Source of the DNA: Vandiemenella viatica
Taxonomy: Eukaryota > Arthropoda > Insecta > Orthoptera > Morabidae
NCBI GenBank assembly: GCA_031002005.1
Contig: CM061921.1
Coordinates: 144,183,283 to 144,247,282, forward strand
Direction of reading: 5' to 3'
DNA: 64,000 bases
Part shown: positions 43,614 through 54,289 of the stretch, piece after piece
How the letters are laid out: every line of letters begins with the position of its first letter
How positions within the stretch are numbered: position 1 is the first letter of the stretch
Notes under the pieces: generated by a model
Seen by the model: only the letters and a program-made list of their open reading frames with translations
Database searches by the model: none
Told to the model about the DNA's origin: nothing
Translations under genes and position numbers: made by a program

Positions 43614-45152
43614 AATTACTATTACTATTACTCTGCGATTCACTAAAAGTGTGTGGCAGAGGGTGCATTGCACCTATCCGAAAGGGTAATAGTTTGGAAA
43701 GGGTATACGGGATATGATAGGAAGCGCCCATGGGCTATTGTGAGGAACCATCCCACCATTCGCGTGGAGTGATCTGTGAAAACCATGGAAAACCCAGATC
43801 AGGATAGCCGGAGAGCCTTATCGAAAGCTACTCCTGTCGGAAATTAAGTTTACTCGCCCCGTAAATCCTTTCTATTCCATTCCCTAATAGCTCGCGGAAA
43901 AAATGAATACAGAAAGGAATCGGTTCGGGCCCTGATTTCTCTTATCTTATTTTCACGGTCATTCCGAGATACGAATGTTGCTGGTAGTAATATTTCTTTG
44001 CTGTCATTCTGAAATATGTCAGTCGTGAATTTTTCAATTAGCTTCCGCCGAGAGCAACGCCTTCGGTGTTCTAGGTCTTCCCAACGTAACTCCTCCAGCA
44101 TCGCACTTACGCTTTCCCTCCAACTATATATACCCATCACGAATCGGGCGGCCCTTCTCTGGACCCTCTCTAATGCCTCCATTAACCCCTTTTGATGGGG
44201 ACCCCATACAGAACAACAATATTCCAAGTGAGGACGCACTAGTGACTTATATGCAATCGATTTAACTTCATGAGTGCATTGTTTTAAATTATGACCTAGA
44301 AATCGGAGCATACGATTTGCTTTCCCAATTACATTCTCGATATGTTCATTCCACGACAAATTATTACGAATTGTTACCCCTACGTATTTAGCGGAATCTA
44401 CCGTTCTAAGGACAGTATCATTAATTGTATATTCATAGTTAACTGGTGTCACCATTTTACTTACACCCATGACTTGACACTTTTTAGCGTTTAACTCCAA
44501 CTGCCAATCTTTACACCACGCAATTATTTTCATAATATCGTCTTGTAACAAAGCGCAATCTTCCTGGGTTTTGATTTCACGATAAATAATAGCATCATCG
44601 GCAAATAATCTTTTCATCCCCCCTATTATGTCACACAAATCATTAATGTATATGAGAAACAACAGCGGCCATATCACGCTTCCCTGGGGAAGGCCGGACC
44701 TCACCTCGGTAAATGATGAACTCTCACCGTCGAGAACTACACACTGTGTTCTGCCCTTCAGAAAGTCTGCAACCCAGTCGCATATTTGTCTAGATATGCA
44801 GTAGCCACGAAGTTTCCTAAGTAACCTAGTGAGAGGCACAGTGTTGAACGCTTTTTTTAAATCTAATAGAAATATATCATCCTTAGATTGCACATCTATA
44901 ATACGGCACAGGTCGTGAATTAAAAGTGCAAGTTGTGTTTCGCAGCATCGGCCTTTTCTGAATCCATGTTGATTTGGGTTTAAAAGCTCATCTTCATCCA
45001 AAAACCGCATGAAATTTGAATAGATGATGTGTTCTAAAATCCTACAAAATACTGATGTTAACGAGATCGGTCTATAATTTTGAGGATCATTAACATTCCC
45101 ATTTTTAAACACTGGACTTACGAAGGCGGTCTTCCATTCGGCTGGTTTTTTT
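43614..45152 (-). mobile_element. LINE (family 2), 5'-truncated, open reverse transcriptase frame
   Basis: A 1.54-kb minus-strand non-LTR retrotransposon. The reverse transcriptase frame is open from the truncation point (about 45152) to its stop at 43850. A 3' untranslated region of about 235 bp follows. This region contains a SINE-A-like core (43733-43815) and ends CACCCTCTGCCACACACTTT, GTGAATCGCAGAGTAATAG with a (TAATAG)-type tail. ATAATTA near both ends could be a target duplication but overlaps the tail, so it is uncertain. Truncated relatives are at 46030-46660 and 58075-58198. Confidence 0.85.
43850..45152 (-). CDS. Non-LTR reverse transcriptase, C-terminal two-thirds
   Basis: This would copy its own RNA into the target site. 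The frame has no Met at the truncation and continues upstream of the first ATG (45112) with PAEWKTAFVSPVF. Motifs in order: NYRPISLTSVFCRILEH, NQHGFRKGRCCETQL, DIFLLDLKKAFNTV (motif A Asp), GLPQGSVIWPLLFLIYINDL and RLFADDAIIY (catalytic Asp pair). Then come the thumb with KYVGVTIRNNLSWNEHI and LVRPHLEYCCSVWGPHQKG, and a C-terminal FFPRAIREWN. Oddities are AFN where AFD is usual and SVIWP where SVLGP is usual; either might impair activity. There is no stop or frameshift over about 430 codons. The sequence style suggests the Jockey/CR1 group, unproven. The endonuclease and ORF1 are missing by truncation. Confidence 0.85.
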
Positions 45153-45387
45153 CCTTGATAATTAAGTGTTAATCAGAAATTTAATCTGATAACACAGAAA
45201 AATCGTGAATCAGCTCCGTAGATACTGCAGTTAACCTTCAGTTTATGCGTTCATTTTGCAGAACCAAGAAGGTCAGAATAAATGTGCGTGGTTCGTCCGA
45301 CTTAATCCTGAAACCGATGTTGGTTCTTTCTACGTCCATGCGGAGCAACATATCCAAGCTACGCGTCAAAATCTAGGTAGGTTATAC

Positions 45388-45885
45388 CGAATGGCTGTAA
45401 AGCGGAATAGGCGATGATCTGTGGCAGATCTGACAGCAGAGTACAATGCTGGTGCAGACACAAGTGTTTTGGAGCACACTCTGCTGTCAGATCTGCCACA
45501 GATCCTGCTTTACAGAGCGGGCAAGCCTCCGACCCTCACGTTCTGTGATGAGGCGTGGATGTCCACTACCTTGTCGCCCAGTCGTGGTTTCGCCGTCCTT
45601 CAACCACTCTGCATAGATGCTCACTACAGTAACACGTGAACAGCCGACCAGCCTCTCCGTTTCCGAGATGCTAGTTCCCAGAGCCGTGCCCACAAACCAT
45701 CGGCCCATAATTTAAGGGAATTGCGTGACCTGTGCGTAGATATCTGATGCCAGAGAACTCCGGAAACCTAACAAGGACTTTTCGTAGCCATTCCACGCCG
45801 AATCGCTGCTGTATTGCTCTCCAAAGATGGACCAACACAATAGTGAGCAGGTGGTCATAATGTTTTGGCTGATCAGTATATATCG
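45388..45885. mobile_element. Palindromic Tc1-like derivative, left arm truncated
   Basis: Related to 9040-10137. The right arm (about 45497-45885) ends GGTCATAATGTTTTGGCTGA and, on its minus strand, encodes RALGTSISETERLVGCSRAT, VVSIYAEW and a GRQGSGHPRLITEREGRRL linker. This is the Tc1 N-terminal DNA-binding half. At the left, CTGTAAAGCGGAATAGG then GATCTGTGGCAG and GATCTGACAGCAGAGT form a short inverted partner of CTCTGCTGTCAGATCTGCC (about 45479-45497). Only the innermost piece of the left arm remains. Confidence 0.65.
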
Positions 45886-46029
45886 GATATTAATAACGCC
45901 AATATGTCTTACAAAGGGAAAAGTCGATTCATCCTATAAGTCCGCCAAATGGATCAGTAACGCTGCGCTAATAGTGGACCAAACAAAAATGTAATATTTT
46001 ATATTCCTGGGATACGCATTGTTAAAATG

Positions 46030-46660
46030 GACTTATTATTATTATTACTCCGCGATTCACTAAAAGTGTGTGGCAGAGGTTGCATTGCACTATCGAAAAG
46101 GGTTATGGTTTGGAAGGGTTATAAGGGATATGGCAGGAGGCGCCCATGGGCTATTGTGAGGAACCATCCCCGCATTCGCGTGGAGTGATCTGGGAAAACC
46201 ATGGAAAACCCAGATCAGGATGGCTGGAGTGCTTTATCGAAAGCAACTCGTGTCGGATTTTAAGTTTACTCGCCCGGTAAATCCTTTCTATTCCATTCCC
46301 TAATCGCTCGTGGGAAAAATGAGTACAGAAATGAATCGGTTCTGGCCCTGATTTCTCTTATCTTATTTTCGCGGTCATTTCGAGATATGAATGTTGCTGG
46401 TAGCAATATTTGCTGACTGTCGTTCCGAAATACGTCTGTCGTGAATTTTTCAATTAGCTTCCGTCGAGATCAACACCTTCGGTGTTCCAGATCTTCCCAA
46501 CCTAACTCCTTCAATATCGCACTTACGCTTTCCCTCCAACTATATATACCTGTCACGAATCGGGCGGCTCTCCTTTGGACCTTCTCTAAAGCTTCCATTA
46601 ACCCCTTTTGATGGGGACCCCATACAGAACAACAATAAGTGAGGACGTACTAGTGAACTT
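46030..46660 (-). pseudogene. LINE (family 2), 5'-truncated copy
   Basis: Collinear with 43614-44255 on the same strand. It has an (ATA)n-type tail, CACACACTTTTAGTGAATCG, the SINE-A-like core (46138-46225) and the last about 130 codons of the reverse transcriptase. Single-base changes and small indels break the frame. Homology stops near CAGAACAACAATA (46625-46640). Confidence 0.8.
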
Positions 46661-46669
46661 ATAAGGAAC

Positions 46670-47511
46670 GTACTCAGTTTTCCATGCAGAAAATAAATTC
46701 AACATTCTTCTGAAATCTTAAGTGACTATAACGTAAGGTTAATGAGAACGGGATGTAATCAGTGCCTAACAACACGCATAGTAAACCTTATCACACGATA
46801 CCCACTTGAAGCATATGTACAAAACCTGACGCAATGCTTGATTTGTTTGATATATGGGCACAACAGTGCGCAATACCGCAGCTCTGCTCGCTGAGGGAAG
46901 TTTTAGAAGTGCGCAGCATATTAGACTGCAATGTAGTGTACTGTATAGGTTAACGTCTAGCAAATATCATGCAATTTTCAGGGTACTTGAAGCAAAAAAT
47001 ATTTTAAAAATAAAACAGAGCTTACTATATAACTGGAAATTGAAAAATGATCGGTGTTGGAAAGTTCTAGCGCTTACGAATAGCTAGTACTCTCCCACAA
47101 TGTAAGAATATATTCATCTGTCCATTCTTAATTAATCAACCATCGCATCATTAGAGTGTTGTAAACGGCAAGATAAGAAAATGTTCCAAACGCAGAATGG
47201 GACAGACTTTCAAACTCGAAAGCAGAGCACACGAATTCCAACAGACGTGTTTTTCGATAACAATTTTACTTAACACTTGCAAAATTCAGTCCCCATAGTA
47301 CTTCTAGAAGTGTTACTGCTGATGTTCCTTTGGTCAGAATCCCGTTGTATTCGTTTCCTCGCTTTTAGGTACGGCCCGTGCGGGCGAACTGCCAGACGTG
47401 ATAGAGCGCTGTTGAAACTTTTTATCTGTTCTCTCCAATGCCAAAATTCAGTAATATATTGCGACGGAATATTCGATCAATCCAAAACAGAAAAGTATTG
47501 TATATAATCCT

Positions 47512-47515
<4 letters not shown>
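46670..47515. other. No recognised feature
   Basis: Unassigned DNA ending at the poly-A run. I see no SINE or LINE body immediately upstream that would explain that run. Confidence 0.4.

Positions 47516-47581
<66 letters not shown>
47516..47581 (+). repeat. 66-base poly-A run
   Basis: An uninterrupted run of about 66 A. It may be the tail of an unrecognised retroposed sequence lying upstream, or a mononucleotide microsatellite. Its exact length is prone to sequencing error. Confidence 0.9.
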
Positions 47582-47584
<3 letters not shown>

Positions 47585-47585
<1 letters not shown>

Positions 47586-48240
47586 CTCAGCTGCAGGCTT
47601 TGTGAAAACATGGTTAAAACCCTCCATGCCGAGGATATAATATTATTAGTTCCTACTATGCGGATTAAAAATATAGTTCTGTCCATATTCAGTACCGTTT
47701 AAGAATAGATTTCCATATCTTAATTTCAAACTTACATTGTCGAACCACACCTAACGCTTTCAAAAAAAGTTAAGCTATTATTCATATTTTTCACGCAATA
47801 ACTGCAGAAATGCGAAACAAAATTAATATTGAGGCTTTGTCGATCGGTAGTACACCCTCATTTTGCTACAGAAAGAATTTTTTTTTATTCGGCCAGCAAG
47901 GAATCATTATAAGAAATAGACAGATGCTGGTTCAGAGCGTTATATTGTGCATCGGGGTGATGACGTCCTCTCAAACAGACACATTCTTACGTTAGTCGAA
48001 AGGGCGAACCACAATAATATATCCGAAGATCATATATCAGCCAAAAGTAGGTTTTGAAACAGCTGGAAGTAGATAATAACTAACTCCTACCTCAAATACC
48101 ATTATTAGTGAAGCAGTCTGCGAAACGCTCGTACTAGAGGAAAAAAATCGTACAGCATCTTTTTAACGCCTATACGGAATAAAATAAATATAGGTCTACC
48201 AATATAGGTTTCAAATATTGATCTAGGAATTAGAAAGAAT
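47585..48240. other. No recognised feature
   Basis: AT-rich DNA; no supported coding region. Confidence 0.45.
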
Positions 48241-48244
48241 TTTT

Positions 48245-48620
48245 TAAAACTCTATGTGTGAAGCACAGCACTTTACGGCAGGAATACCGGAAAGAAAGAA
48301 AATTGAAGCATTTGAAATGTGGTGCTACAGAAGAATGCTGAAAATTAAGTGGACAGACAAAGTAAGAAATGAGCGAGTTTTGGAAATGATGGGTGAGAAA
48401 AGAAGTTTATGGAAGAAGCTTACAGAAAGAAGAGACAGGCTGGTAGGTCATATTTTGAGACATGCTGGATTGGTTAATTTGTTAGTGGAGGGAACAGTCG
48501 AAGGTAAGAAATGTAGAGGAAGACAGAGATTAGAATATATGAAGCAGATAATTGAGGATGTGGGTTGTAAGGGGTATGTAGAAATGAAGAGGTTAGCAGA
48601 ACAAAAAATCAATCTCTAAG
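48245..48620 (+). pseudogene. LINE (family 3) reverse transcriptase C-terminus
   Basis: An open 121-codon frame reads RKKIEAFEMWCYRRMLKIKW, TDKVRNERVLEMMGEKRSLW and RDRLVGHILRHAGLVNLLVE, then GRQRLEYMKQIIEDVGCKG. This is the C-terminal segment found after the polymerase domain in an insect non-LTR retrotransposon group (RTE-like by memory, not certain). The copy at 54290-55930 has the same segment plus the polymerase. It is severely 5'-truncated here, but the remaining frame is intact. A tandem-repeat 3' region follows immediately. Confidence 0.75.
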
Positions 48621-48635
48621 AGTGAGGAAACAGGA

Positions 48636-48940
48636 ATAATTAAATCCTAATGCACTATTGCACTATATCACATACAAAATGGTCTGGAGATTAGCAGGAA
48701 TCTAAAAAAATGAAAATAAATCATAATTCACTATATTGCAAGATTGCCTTTAGATTAGGGGAATCCAGAACAATTAAATAATAGTGCACTATATCGTCAG
48801 ATGGCCTGGAGATTAATGGCGGTTAAGAATGATTAATTACTAATGCACTATATCGTAAAATGGCCTGCAGACTACGAGTAATCAAGAACAACTAAATCTT
48901 AAGGCACTGTATCTTAAAATGGCTTGGCTAAACCAGCAGC
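48636..48940 (+). repeat. Tandem repeats in LINE family 3 3' region
   Basis: About five diverged units of roughly 58-75 bp. Each contains a core like TGCACTATATCGTAAAATGG followed by CCTGGAGATTA and then AATCAAGAACAAYTAAAT. Core occurrences are near 48660, 48730, 48788, 48844 and 48903. Tandem units downstream of a LINE stop codon suggest a repetitive 3' untranslated region. The other family 3 copy (to 55930) lacks the array. Confidence 0.75.
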
Positions 48941-48944
48941 CTTA

Positions 48945-49635
48945 ATAGAATCAAAACTGAGTGTATTCCAGCAAAGAACCTGACACCAATATTTCGAACT
49001 GAGCTACGAAGCAATGTAACGTGGAATAGGAGTCAAAAAATGTTAGTACAGGTAAATCATATAGACCCAGCAGAAATACTGGTATAACAGTGCCTCGGTA
49101 TCGGCATGCACGAGAATGCTAATATACAGACTTAAATGCAACCGTGGTTGTTTCAAAAGTCACTTAGATAAAATTAATCTGATGTGCTCGCCGCTCTGCG
49201 ATTATGGTGGGAAGAGCGTGGGCGATGTTGACTTTTAACAGACTCTGCACCACATTCCCCAAACGTAACACTGACTTGCACACAGAATAAGGTCCAGCTT
49301 CTCCTCCTCAAAGACAATACTTAAGTCTACTTCACAATATTCGGCTTATGTGCACAAAATAATATTACTACATATAAACGGTATTACGGTCAACCGACAG
49401 ACATACAGACATACAAATCCTCACCATAAATAATTACAAATCAGAAACATTAATATTAAAAGAGAACTACCACACACAGAAATCAGACACTTAACGCAAT
49501 AATAAAATTTTGCACTAAGAAATTAATCATTTTAAACGCGCGCCCGTCAGAATTGAAAACACGGGATGTACTTAAACACTGTGACATATGAAACAAAAGA
49601 ATAAATATCCCCTCCCCCATGTAGATTTTCGTCTC
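48945..49635. other. No recognised feature
   Basis: Unassigned sequence without supported genes. Confidence 0.45.
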
Positions 49636-49639
49636 CTGG

Positions 49640-49815
49640 AATCCGAGATCATGAAATTTGGGAGAGGACAAGGTACAAGGAACAGGAACGTGAACGGGAA
49701 GGAATCATCTAGGCTATCGCCTGGATTAATTTCAAGAAACCGTGGAAAGCCGACATCTGCATAGCAGGACTGGGATTTGAACCTGCGTCCTGCCGAATGC
49801 CAGCCACGAGCTTTA
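49640..49815 (-). mobile_element. SINE family A-like, strongly diverged
   Basis: On the minus strand: head with GCATTCGGCAGGACGCAGG, B box GGTTCAAATCCC, then TTGAAATTAATCCAGGCGAT and CTTCCCGTTCACGTTCC. It is the oldest-looking A copy. Confidence 0.6.
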
Positions 49816-49819
49816 CATG

Positions 49820-50114
49820 TATTAGTTTTTAAGTACATTCAGTTTGAAAACTTGGGCACCATTCGAACATCTTCCCAAACTCAGCAAACATATCTGTCGC
49901 TGAAAAAGAACAGATCTCAAAGAGAAATATGTGTAAGTATTATTATTCATTTGATATTAATATCGAAATGTAACTAACAAAAATATGTAACAACGTCACA
50001 TGGATAAACTATTGAAGATGCTCACGGAAATGGAATGAAACGTGTACAGAGAAAATAAATAACAAACAAATCAATTGAATTGGAGTAGTATTGATTATAT
50101 GAAAAGTAGTCATA
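49820..50114. other. No recognised feature
   Basis: AT-rich DNA up to the TA target of the Tc1 palindrome. Confidence 0.45.
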
Positions 50115-50116
50115 TA

Positions 50117-51560
50117 CACAGACGGAAAAAAAAATCCCAACACCAAGAAAAAATTATTGTAGAGTAATGAAATTTGGACAATGCATTTGTCAAGTTAACA
50201 TGTTTAATTGATTAAATTTTCAAGATCACAGGTTAATTTAAGCTCAAGAAAATGCATTTCAAATGTGAAATACTGTTAAATTAATAGCCGGTGTAACCTC
50301 CAGAATTTTGAATGCAAGCCTGCAAACGTGAATGCATTGTGTCATACAGGTTTCGAATGTCACTTTGTGGTATGGAGTTCCATGCTTGTTGTACTTGTGC
50401 TGTCAATACTGGGACGGTCAGTGCTGGCTGTGGATGATGCTGGAGTTGTCGTCCAATGATATCCCATACGTGTTCAATTGGAGACAGATCTGGTGATCTC
50501 GCAGGCCAAGGTAACATGTCGACACTCTGTAGAGCACGTTGCGAGACAACAGCGGTATGAGGGCGAGCGTTATCCTGTTGAAAAACTCCCCCTTGAATGC
50601 TGTTCATGAATGGCAGCACTACAGGTTGAATTACCAGACTGACGTACAAATTTGCAGTCAGTGTGTTTGGTATAACCACAAGAGTGCTCCTGCTGTCATA
50701 GGAAATTGCTCCCCAGACCATGACTCCAGCCCTGTAGCGTGCATTCCACTGACTACAAGCCATCGCCGTTTGCGACTCCAGTGGTGTCAAGCCAGAGCTC
50801 ATTGGAGGACGGAGTGGAGATCTGTTGTGTTTTCTGATGAAAGCAGGTTCTGCCTTGGTGCCAGTGATGGCCGAGTGTTGGTCAGAAGGAGGCCAGGGGA
50901 ACGCCTGCAACCAAACTGTCTGCGGCCTAGACACACTGGACCTACACCTGGAGTCATGGTCTGGGGAGCAATTTCCTATGACAGCAGGAGCACTCTTGTG
51001 GTTATACCAAACACACTGACTGCAAATTTGTACGTCAGTCTGGTAATTCAACCTGTAGTGCTGCCATTCATGAACAGCATTCAAGGGGGAGTTTTTCAAC
51101 AGGATAACGCTCGCCCTCATACCGCTGTTGTCTCGCAACGTGCTCTACAGAGTGTCGACATGTTACCTTGGCCTGCGAGATCACCAGATCTGTCTCCAAT
51201 TGAACACGTATGGGATATCATTGGACGACAACTCCAGCATCATCCACAGCCAGCACTGACCGTCCCAGTATTGACAGCACAAGTACAACAAGCATGGAAC
51301 TCCATACCACAAAGTGACATTCGAAACCTGTATGACACAATGCATTCACGTTTGCAGGCTTGCATTCAAAATTCTGGAGGTTACACCGGCTATTAAATTA
51401 ACAGTATTTCACATTTGAAATGCATTTTCTTGAGCTTAAATTAACCTGTGATCTTGAAAATTTAATCAATTAAACATGTTAACTTGACAAATGCATTGTC
51501 CAAATTTCATTACTCTACAATAATTTTTTCTTGGTGTTGGGATTTTTTTTTCCGTCTGTG
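50117..51560. mobile_element. Palindromic Tc1 element, 613-bp inverted arms
   Basis: The ends CACAGACGGAAAAAAAAATC and its inverse are flanked by TA (50115-50116 and 51561-51562). Positions 50117-50729 and 50948-51560 are exact-length inverted copies about the centre 50838.5. I found no mismatch in the stretches I compared, and the two long frames share identical C-termini. The arms contain the 3' half of a transposase gene plus the 3' terminal region. The 218-bp loop (50730-50947) is single copy and holds the first catalytic Asp. The 5' half is absent. Near-identity of the arms implies a very recent origin. Confidence 0.92.
50720..51396 (+). pseudogene. Tc1 transposase, C-terminal catalytic half
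   Basis: Reading through the loop into the right arm gives SVVFSDESRFCLGASDGR with the first catalytic Asp. GVMVWGAISYDSRSTL follows, then GGVFQQDNARPHTA with the second Asp. RSPDLSPIEHVWD supplies the catalytic Glu, and the frame ends QNSGGYTGY and stop. By count, 32 residues lie between the second Asp and the Glu, against 34 in classical Tc1. The N-terminal DNA-binding half is replaced by the inverted left arm. The longer open frame (from 50539) is therefore a chimera whose first part is antisense of the other arm, and no functional transposase is expected. The minus strand (50729 down to 50281) carries the same C-terminal coding again. Confidence 0.85.
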
Positions 51561-51564
51561 TAGT

Positions 51565-52048
51565 TACGGAACAAAATTAATTTATGCAACTGAAAACCGT
51601 TAAATTCGTAAGGATTCCTGTGTTTTAGAGAAACAAAATACTTTTGCTACAACGTGAAATTTAGTCCTTTTTATTAATGATCACTATACAACGATTTAAA
51701 AAAAAAAATTCAGTCACAAAACTGGAATACCATTACGCTTATCAGAAGTTTCATTACATGTCCTTTCCCCAAGTAAACAAATATGGGAACTGTGTGTGCA
51801 GAGCGAAATATTCCTATATACACCATGTTTTGACGCAGCAGGTAATGTATTTAATTTAATGAACTTTGTTGCGAGTGAAGCTGTACGAATAATGAGAAGA
51901 GGCAAGGGGGAACATCTCTGTTACTGGTATTATAAAAGGTGAGCACAGTGTAAGGATAAATGACTATAGACCCAGTGACTGCTGTTGCACAATTTGTCAC
52001 TGTTTCTATCACCAGGGTTGGTGAGGGAGTAACAACGTTCATGCCAAT
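51565..52048. other. No recognised feature
   Basis: AT-rich DNA. Short frames on both strands without motif. Confidence 0.45.
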
Positions 52049-52050
52049 AG

Positions 52051-52257
52051 CCCGTTCAGTTAACACAGGCGGCTCAAGGTCATTCTGCTTTATCACTTCT
52101 CCACTGCCCTTACCTCCTCAAGTAAAACGGGAAATATTTCATCCTCATACCTGGACAAAGTGGCGAGATCGGAAAAACAGTAACGGAGGTGTGTGGTTTG
52201 GTGAGGAACGGGGCCACAGAACATGACCTTGCGCCGCCAATTCGGAGTGAACAGGGG
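52051..52257. mobile_element. Short MITE, GGCGGCTCAAGG ends
   Basis: Left CCCGTTCAGTTAACACAGGC then GGCTCAAGGTCAT. Right, inverted, CCCCTGTTCACTCCGAATTGG then CGGCGCAAGGTCAT. Same family as 11752-11935, with an unrelated-looking interior. No coding capacity. Confidence 0.65.
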
Positions 52258-52259
52258 TT

Positions 52260-54285
52260 AGCATTCTGGAAGACATGGTTTCCAGGCCCGGTCAGCCATC
52301 CAGATTTCTGTAGTTCCAGAAATCACTCCTTTCGTGCCTTATCTACCATCCTGTTCTGGTTCTGATAACAATGCAGTTGACGGATCATAAAACCGTTTAA
52401 AAGAATAAAAAGCTTTCCACCAACAAGATGGACAAAATATCACTAAGATACAATTTCTATGATAGATTGTATACTGGTCAATTTGTGTTATTTTTGCGAA
52501 ATAAAGACAAGAGCTAAGGAAAGCTTAGCCCAATGCACTTACATTAAAATCACTGACATTGTACTACCAAGTAACGACTGGGAAAGCAGCAAAATCGGTC
52601 TTGATTAATAGCAAGCAGGATATCACATGTTGTCTAGACAGGTCGTCACACGATTAATCACAAACAGTACTCGTACTAAATCCGCTCCTTCTAACCAGTA
52701 AGGCATATAAACGTCGACGTTACAAATATATTTATGGGCCTTGATGCTCAGGTGCAGTGTTAAAACTACTTCAGTTATGGGTTCTCCATAATAAACGATA
52801 TCGAACAGCGTCGGTAATCAACTAGTATTGACACGTTCAGTGGTAAAGGCCGCGACCGCAGTAGGTAATTTTTGCCACATATTTATGTTTTGGAAGAAAA
52901 AAACCAGCCACAGTTATGTTGGTATAGACAAATTTAAGACACACAACTGGAAATATTCCAACTAACAAATTATCTTGATTCACTTAAACTACCACACTTA
53001 GTAAGCAAACATATTTACAATGCAATGTACCCTTTTAATCCATACATACAATTTGTGCAGAAGACAACATGTGCTTCAAAGGATATAGCCGCATGCCTAG
53101 TTTTTTTGCGGGGAAACTCTATTCAAGACACCGTGCCTCCCACACTGTTGGCAACACCGTGAAAGAGAAAAATTAAGTGGCTTCTGGTATGAATAACAAG
53201 AAGACTTCCAGAACTAGCGAGCCCGTGCAGAGAAGAATTTATTCACAAAAGCAATAAAAACCAAACAATACGTCTAACAAAGACTACTCTCAATAGATTG
53301 TATTAGTTGGACTATCCAATCATAATTTACGTACTATCAATACCTCTCGTTTTATTACGATTTTTTTACTCACAGACATCTTCGCAAAACGATGGCACTA
53401 TTTACTATAAACAACTAAACTACAACAAGAATTGGAAAAATACCGCCCTCGGGTCAAATCCGGCACACAAATTTCATTCTTCAGATTAGTACAAATTTTC
53501 ACCATTCCATAATAGGTTCATTAAAGAAATTATTTATTTTTACGTATCGGCAAAAATTGCCTATATTAGTTGTGAATGAAAAAATATCACTTCCTAAAAA
53601 AAAATCGTTTGTTTTTGCTTTGTTAGTAGTCGTACCTATTAAAAAAAAAAATAAACCTATTCCAGGCCAGCAGAACCTCATTTTCTTACGATCTGGTCCT
53701 TTGTTTAAAAAATTTGCCGACATCTATACCAAACAACAATTCAAATTGATTTACTGAAAGGTTAAACGAAAATTTAAATTTTGATGAGCTGCTGCAAAAT
53801 ATTTATGATGAATATATTTTAGCATTTCTTGTAATGAAAGGAATATCCTTATCGGCCTTCCCACTTTGCCCGAAGTTAACATCAATGAGTAAACAATCCA
53901 AGAGCCCTGCACGTTAGGTCTAACGTTGGCGAAATCATCAGTTTTGGTAATTGTAGTTTTATTCAGCATTAGGTGTGTCTTTTCTAAACTGAGCTTGTTT
54001 AAGTTGACATTTACATATACTTTTAATTTAAAAAATTGTTGGTAGTCTCGTTTTTACTTTATTCGTTTATTCGTAAATACTCTCAAAGGTTAAAAACATT
54101 GTATATATTTTAGTAATGATGTGTTTGGCACTGTTGAATTCTTATTTACAAATTTCTACGCATGTGTTATTAATATAATTTCATTTGTTCTTTATATTGG
54201 TTTAAATTATATTTTTGCAGTAAATATTTGAACTGACTTCAAAAGATGTCAATGCACAGATATCATAATAAAAAATTAGAGGTAA
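52260..54285. other. No recognised feature (2 kb)
   Basis: AT-rich DNA. At 52265-52345 there is a faint SINE-core-like phrase (CCAGATTTCTG, then CCAGAAATCACTCC), too decayed to classify. The overlapping frames at 53499-53757 on both strands are A/T-run driven. Confidence 0.45.
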
Positions 54286-54289
54286 TTGT

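Noticed and set aside
50281..51138. 285-codon minus-strand and 285-codon plus-strand frames taken as two transposase genes
   Set aside because: They are mirror images of one palindrome. Only the part from the loop into the 3' arm is true transposase; the first part of each frame is antisense of the other arm.
53766..53945. CTGATGATTTCGCC on the minus strand near 53943 as another hammerhead core
   Set aside because: No GAAA block or pairing stem II follows at a suitable distance.
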